A DNA stretch of 64,000 nt, taken from JANXQG01 sp963824275. Lineage in GTDB: Bacteria > Planctomycetota > Planctomycetia > Pirellulales > Thermoguttaceae. The notes beneath the pieces are model-generated. The model made no database searches. It was not told the DNA's origin and saw only the letters and a list, made by a program, of their open reading frames with translations. Shown here one piece after another: positions 60,662 to 64,000 of this stretch (its first letter is position 1; each line of letters opens with the position of its first letter). The stretch is taken from contig CAWGOT010000002.1 of NCBI GenBank assembly GCA_963824275.1, positions 248,001 through 312,000 on the forward strand, given 5' to 3'. The translations under genes and the position numbers were made by a program.

Positions 60662-63600
60662 ATGACTTCGGTTTTCTCGTGTCTTGTGGCGACCATCGCT
60701 TTGGCCGCCGATCCCAGTCCGACAGGTCTGCCCTTCGGCGTTCCACCCGCGCCGGATGATGCGGTCATCGCACACGTCGCGCCGCGGCAATGCCTGTTCT
60801 ACCTCAATTGGGCCGGCACGGCAGCGCCCAATGCCGCAAGCAGCAGCGAGACGGAAAAACTGCTCGCCGAACCGGAGGTGCAGGAGTTTTTCAACGGCCT
60901 GAACAAGCTCTTTACCGCCTACCTGCGGATGTCCGACAAAGGCGTCGGCAGCCAGACTCTGCCCACTCCGTTCTACTTGCAGGACAACGCACAAGACTCC
61001 GCGCCAGGCACGCCACCCGCGCTCGGCAACGAGGCGACGGGCCATACGACGGTGCCCCTAGCGCTGCCAGAGAAGCCCGATACCGGCCCGGCAACGAATC
61101 CTTATGCCGACCCACCAACAACCCCAATGCCGGCGCAAAAACCGGCCGGTTCCGCTCCCGAAGGCCTAGCGGCAGCCGCAGTCACGAAGAAACCGACGAA
61201 CATCGTCGGTGCCGAGGATGTCGGCAATTTGCTGAAAGTCTGGCTGACCCACCCGACGGCCATTTTTGTCGAGGACGTGAAGGTCACGCCGCCCAAGGCG
61301 GTCGAGAAAGAGGCCGACAAATCGAAACCCGACGATAGAAAGCCCAACGATAAGAAGCCCGACGTGGAAGCACCGGCCGTCAGCACCGGGCCAGAGGTGG
61401 AAATACGGGCCGGCATGGTCGTCTCGCTGGGTCCCGATGCGGCCCGGCTCCACGCCCAGTTCGCCACGTATCTCATGAGCGCCATGGAGGCCGGAGTTGA
61501 CGGCACGATCGAGCGGATCAAGATCGACGGCAAGGCCTGGTGTCGCTACACGCCCCCCAAGCCGGGCGACAAGAATGTCGTGACCTTCGGTTTCCACGGC
61601 AATTATTTCGTGGCGGGCGTGGGCGACGGCGCGGTGGAACGCATCCTGGCCCGCTGGGAAAGCCCTGCGCCTGCTTGGCTCACCCAGGCCATGGAACAGA
61701 CCGAGGTTCCCCGCCGCACGGGCATCGTTTACCTGAATCTCAAGGCGCTTCGCGACAAGCTGCTGCCGCTGGCCCCATCGCAAAAAGACACCGTCGCGGC
61801 GCTGGAGCTGCTGGGTCTGGACAACGTCGATTCGCTGGTCTCGACGACAGGGCTGGAGGACTACGGCATGATCAATCGCGTGCTCCTGGCCCTGGACGGC
61901 AAGCCGCACGGCCTGTTGGATATGGTGGCCGACCGGCCGCTGGCGGCCAAGGACCTGGCGCCGATCCCCAGCAATGCCCTGCTGGCGGTGGCGGCGCGGG
62001 TCGATCTCGATCGCACGCTCAACGTGTTGGTCTCGGCCTACGAGAAGGCGGGCGCGGCGGGAAACGCCGACGCGGCAAAAACCGTGGCAGAACTGAAGAA
62101 GAACTACGGCGCCGAAGTCCATCGCTTCCTCTCTGCCTTGGGCGATTCCTGGTGCGTCTATAACTCGCCGGCCAAGGGCGAGATGGCCTTTCTCGGTTGG
62201 ACGGCGGTGGTCTCCGTCCGGGACCGTACCGCGCTGGTGGATAGTTGGGAAAAGCTCTCCGCGGCGATGGAAAAGGCGAAGGAAGAGAAGCCGGAGGATG
62301 CGAAGGACAAGCCGAGCGACGCCCCGTCAGCCACTCCCGATCCGACGAATTCGCCGCTCGAATTCCGCACCTGCCGCTTTGCAGGGCACGAGATTCATTA
62401 CCTTGCCGGGCAGGCGCTTGCGCCGGCGATGTGCATCGGCGAGCACGAGGTGGTGATGACGCTCAACATGCCGGCCATGAAGGCCTACTTGACGCGGCAG
62501 GACCATCGCTCGCTGGCCGCGCTGCCGGGCGTGGCGCTGGCCTTGAACGACCCGAGCCCACCCATGGCCCTGGGCTACTGCAACATGCCGGAGTTTTTCG
62601 ATGCGCTCTATCCGTGGTGTTCCGTCTGTGCCACGGCGATGGCGGGCGCGGTGCAGAAAGAGAAGATCGACCTGGATCCGACCTTCTGGCCCTCGGCGCC
62701 GTCGATCCGGCGTCATCTGCGTCCCGAGATCACGACCCTCCAGCGGACGCCGCACGGCTTGCAGATCACCGGGCGCTACAGCCTGCCGACGGGCGGGGTG
62801 AGCTGGCCGCTGGTGCTTTTCTTGGGGATGGGGGCGGTGGGGGGTTCGTCGGACTCCGGCCTGCAATTTCCGTTCGCTATCGGAGAAGGGGGCAGCGTAA
62901 TTCCAAAGGCTGTCAACTCGGAAACGCCCCATGCGGGTGTCCTGGTTGTTCCGGGTACGGAGGCATGCACTCCGTCGGCTTCGCCAAGCTATGGAACCTA
63001 TCCCGTTGCGGGCACGGCGGCATGCACTCCGTCTGCTTCGGCAAGCCATGGCACGTATTCAGTTCCCGGTTATGCGACGGCGGGCGGGCCGACAACAGGC
63101 CCTTACGTCGGTCAGAATGAAATTGCGGCCACGCCGGCTGTGGCATCGTCGAGTTGCGCTTCGACTCCGTACAGCGGGTACAGCTCGGCTCCCGCAGCGC
63201 CGAACTTCGCTCCCTCGATGCCGACTGGCACTTGCCCCACGGTTCCGGGCGCGTCCAGCGGCGGCCCCGGCGAAACGGTGCTCTTGGACTTCTATGCCGA
63301 CTGGTGCGGCCCCTGTCGCTCCATGATCCCTGCCGTCGAGCAGCTTGCTGCCAAGGGCTATTCGGTCCGGCGCGTGAACGTCGACCAGGACCACGACCTG
63401 ACCCAACGCTTCCGAATCAGTTCTATTCCCTGTTTCGTGATGCTTGTCAACGGCCAGGAAGCGGGCCGCGTGGTCGGAGCGACGGGCCTCGACCGCTTGG
63501 AACAGCTTTGCAGCCTGAGTCCGGCGGCCCCCAACCCGGCGCCGACCGGTCCTTACCCGGCAACGTCGACCTGCGCTCCCTGCCCGGCGCCGACCGGTTA

Positions 63601-64000
63601 TTTGCCCTCCAGCACGGCTCCGCCAACGACATTCGGCGCTGCAAGCACGCCCTACTATCCGGCATACGGCGTGGCTCCGCCGAGCTATGGTTATCCTTCC
63701 GGCGTGCCCGATCTTCGCGTTCCAGGTTCTCCCTCTGCGGCGCCGGGCGGCCTGGCTGTAAATCCGGCGTTCGGCGCGGCGGTGACGGTGTCGGACGTGA
63801 TCGCGATGAGCGGCGCGAAGGTTGGCGACGCATTGATCATCAACCAAATCAAGTGCCACGGCCTGGCGGCCCCCTTGCGTCCCGCCAACGTCATTGCTTT
63901 GCATCAGCGTGGCGTCAGCCCGGCCTTGATCACCCTTATGCAATCCGTTGTTGCGAAGGAGGAGCTCAGCTCTCCCGCCAGAGCGCAGGAAGCGATTTAC
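60662..64000 (+). CDS. large exported-type protein with central thioredoxin domain (3' end outside window)
   Basis: ATG 60662 follows GGAGGAG; the frame stays open for 1,113 codons to the window edge. The start SVFSCLVATIALAADP looks like a short signal peptide. Residues ~30-700 form a soluble region of unknown family (planctomycete DUF3352-like flavour): AVIAHVAPRQCLFYLNWAGT, VVTFGFHGNYFVAGVGDGAV, STTGLEDYGMINRVLLALDG, with an acidic Lys/Asp/Pro linker near 205-240. A Ser/Pro/Tyr-rich low-complexity stretch (~740-870) follows. Then a thioredoxin domain, TVLLDFYADWCGPCRSMIPA (WCGPC) and SSIPCFVMLVNGQEAGRVVG with cis-Pro. Another Pro/Tyr-rich linker leads to a small domain VSDVIAMSGAKVGDALIINQ ... 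VIALHQRGVSPALITLMQ. No frame break was seen in 3.3 kb, so the fusion appears real. Confidence 0.75.
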   Translation, partial: MTSVFSCLVATIALAADPSPTGLPFGVPPAPDDAVIAHVAPRQCLFYLNWAGTAAPNAASSSETEKLLAEPEVQEFFNGLNKLFTAYLRMSDKGVGSQTLPTPFYLQDNAQDSAPGTPPALGNEATGHTTVPLALPEKPDTGPATNPYADPPTTPMPAQKPAGSAPEGLAAAAVTKKPTNIVGAEDVGNLLKVWLTHPTAIFVEDVKVTPPKAVEKEADKSKPDDRKPNDKKPDVEAPAVSTGPEVEIRAGMVVSLGPDAARLHAQFATYLMSAMEAGVDGTIERIKIDGKAWCRYTPPKPGDKNVVTFGFHGNYFVAGVGDGAVERILARWESPAPAWLTQAMEQTEVPRRTGIVYLNLKALRDKLLPLAPSQKDTVAALELLGLDNVDSLVSTTGLEDYGMINRVLLALDGKPHGLLDMVADRPLAAKDLAPIPSNALLAVAARVDLDRTLNVLVSAYEKAGAAGNADAAKTVAELKKNYGAEVHRFLSALGDSWCVYNSPAKGEMAFLGWTAVVSVRDRTALVDSWEKLSAAMEKAKEEKPEDAKDKPSDAPSATPDPTNSPLEFRTCRFAGHEIHYLAGQALAPAMCIGEHEVVMTLNMPAMKAYLTRQDHRSLAALPGVALALNDPSPPMALGYCNMPEFFDALYPWCSVCATAMAGAVQKEKIDLDPTFWPSAPSIRRHLRPEITTLQRTPHGLQITGRYSLPTGGVSWPLVLFLGMGAVGGSSDSGLQFPFAIGEGGSVIPKAVNSETPHAGVLVVPGTEACTPSASPSYGTYPVAGTAACTPSASASHGTYSVPGYATAGGPTTGPYVGQNEIAATPAVASSSCASTPYSGYSSAPAAPNFAPSMPTGTCPTVPGASSGGPGETVLLDFYADWCGPCRSMIPAVEQLAAKGYSVRRVNVDQDHDLTQRFRISSIPCFVMLVNGQEAGRVVGATGLDRLEQLCSLSPAAPNPAPTGPYPATSTCAPCPAPTGYLPSSTAPPTTFGAASTPYYPAYGVAPPSYGYPSGVPDLRVPGSPSAAPGGLAVNPAFGAAVTVSDVIAMSGAKVGDALIINQIKCHGLAAPLRPANVIALHQRGVSPALITLMQSVVAKEELSSPARAQEAIY

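Overview
The window is about 64 kb of high-GC bacterial DNA that looks planctomycetal, probably Pirellulales-like. The signs are a truncated protein with a SLRTLLL membrane start and a DUF1559-style CAYNLYEITRALQLY segment, DUF3604-like and LRR secreted proteins, many secreted small-family proteins, and dense dispersed palindromes ending in GTAGGGTGGG. There is one tRNA (Gln, UUG). I saw no rRNA, phage or CRISPR array. Taxonomy is inferred from gene content only.

Layout. 0-4.3 kb: 3' part of an FHA/GAF/class III cyclase, a minisatellite, a tyrosine-rich secreted protein, an FKBP and a secreted aldose epimerase. 4.5-8.1 kb: the translation operon rpsB-tsf-pyrH-frr with a candidate promoter. 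8.3-19.7 kb: cyclophilin, RsmD, tRNA-Gln, a bifunctional GHMP-kinase/UDP-sugar pyrophosphorylase-like gene, an FmdB zinc ribbon, a B12/radical SAM gene and small membrane proteins. 19.8-27.1 kb: a P1B-type metal ATPase read in frame into an HflK-like SPFH domain, then HflC, an LRR protein, a second HflK with a His-rich N-terminus, and a small lipoprotein. 27.3-43.8 kb: DUF3604-like protein, acetyltransferases, CsrA, methyltransferase, outer-surface-type protein, protoporphyrinogen oxidase, sodium symporter with a small partner, Hsp20, pseudouridine synthase, redoxin/TlpA protein and hydrolase. 44-51.9 kb: an AT-richer 1-kb island between 160-bp direct repeats, a glycosyltransferase, wecB, M28 peptidase and an HDOD/GGDEF-like regulator. 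51.9-59.4 kb: a heavy-metal RND efflux cassette (Cys-rich protein, TRASH protein, CusB with two extra metal domains, CusA with a large insertion) next to the 3' remnant of a P-type ATPase. 59.7-64 kb: a membrane protein and a 1113-codon open frame carrying a thioredoxin domain that runs off the window.

Many genes are broken by single-base frameshifts, including the essential frr, while neighbours of 1-2 kb are intact. Codon and motif content continues cleanly across each break, so most are probably sequence errors. I therefore annotate such genes as one reconstructed locus and give approximate break positions. The strongest biological candidate is the ATPase-SPFH module at 19.85-26.6 kb. The metal-efflux cassette and the repeat ecology (palindromes inserted in coding sequence, supplying stop codons and protein tails) are the next most interesting.
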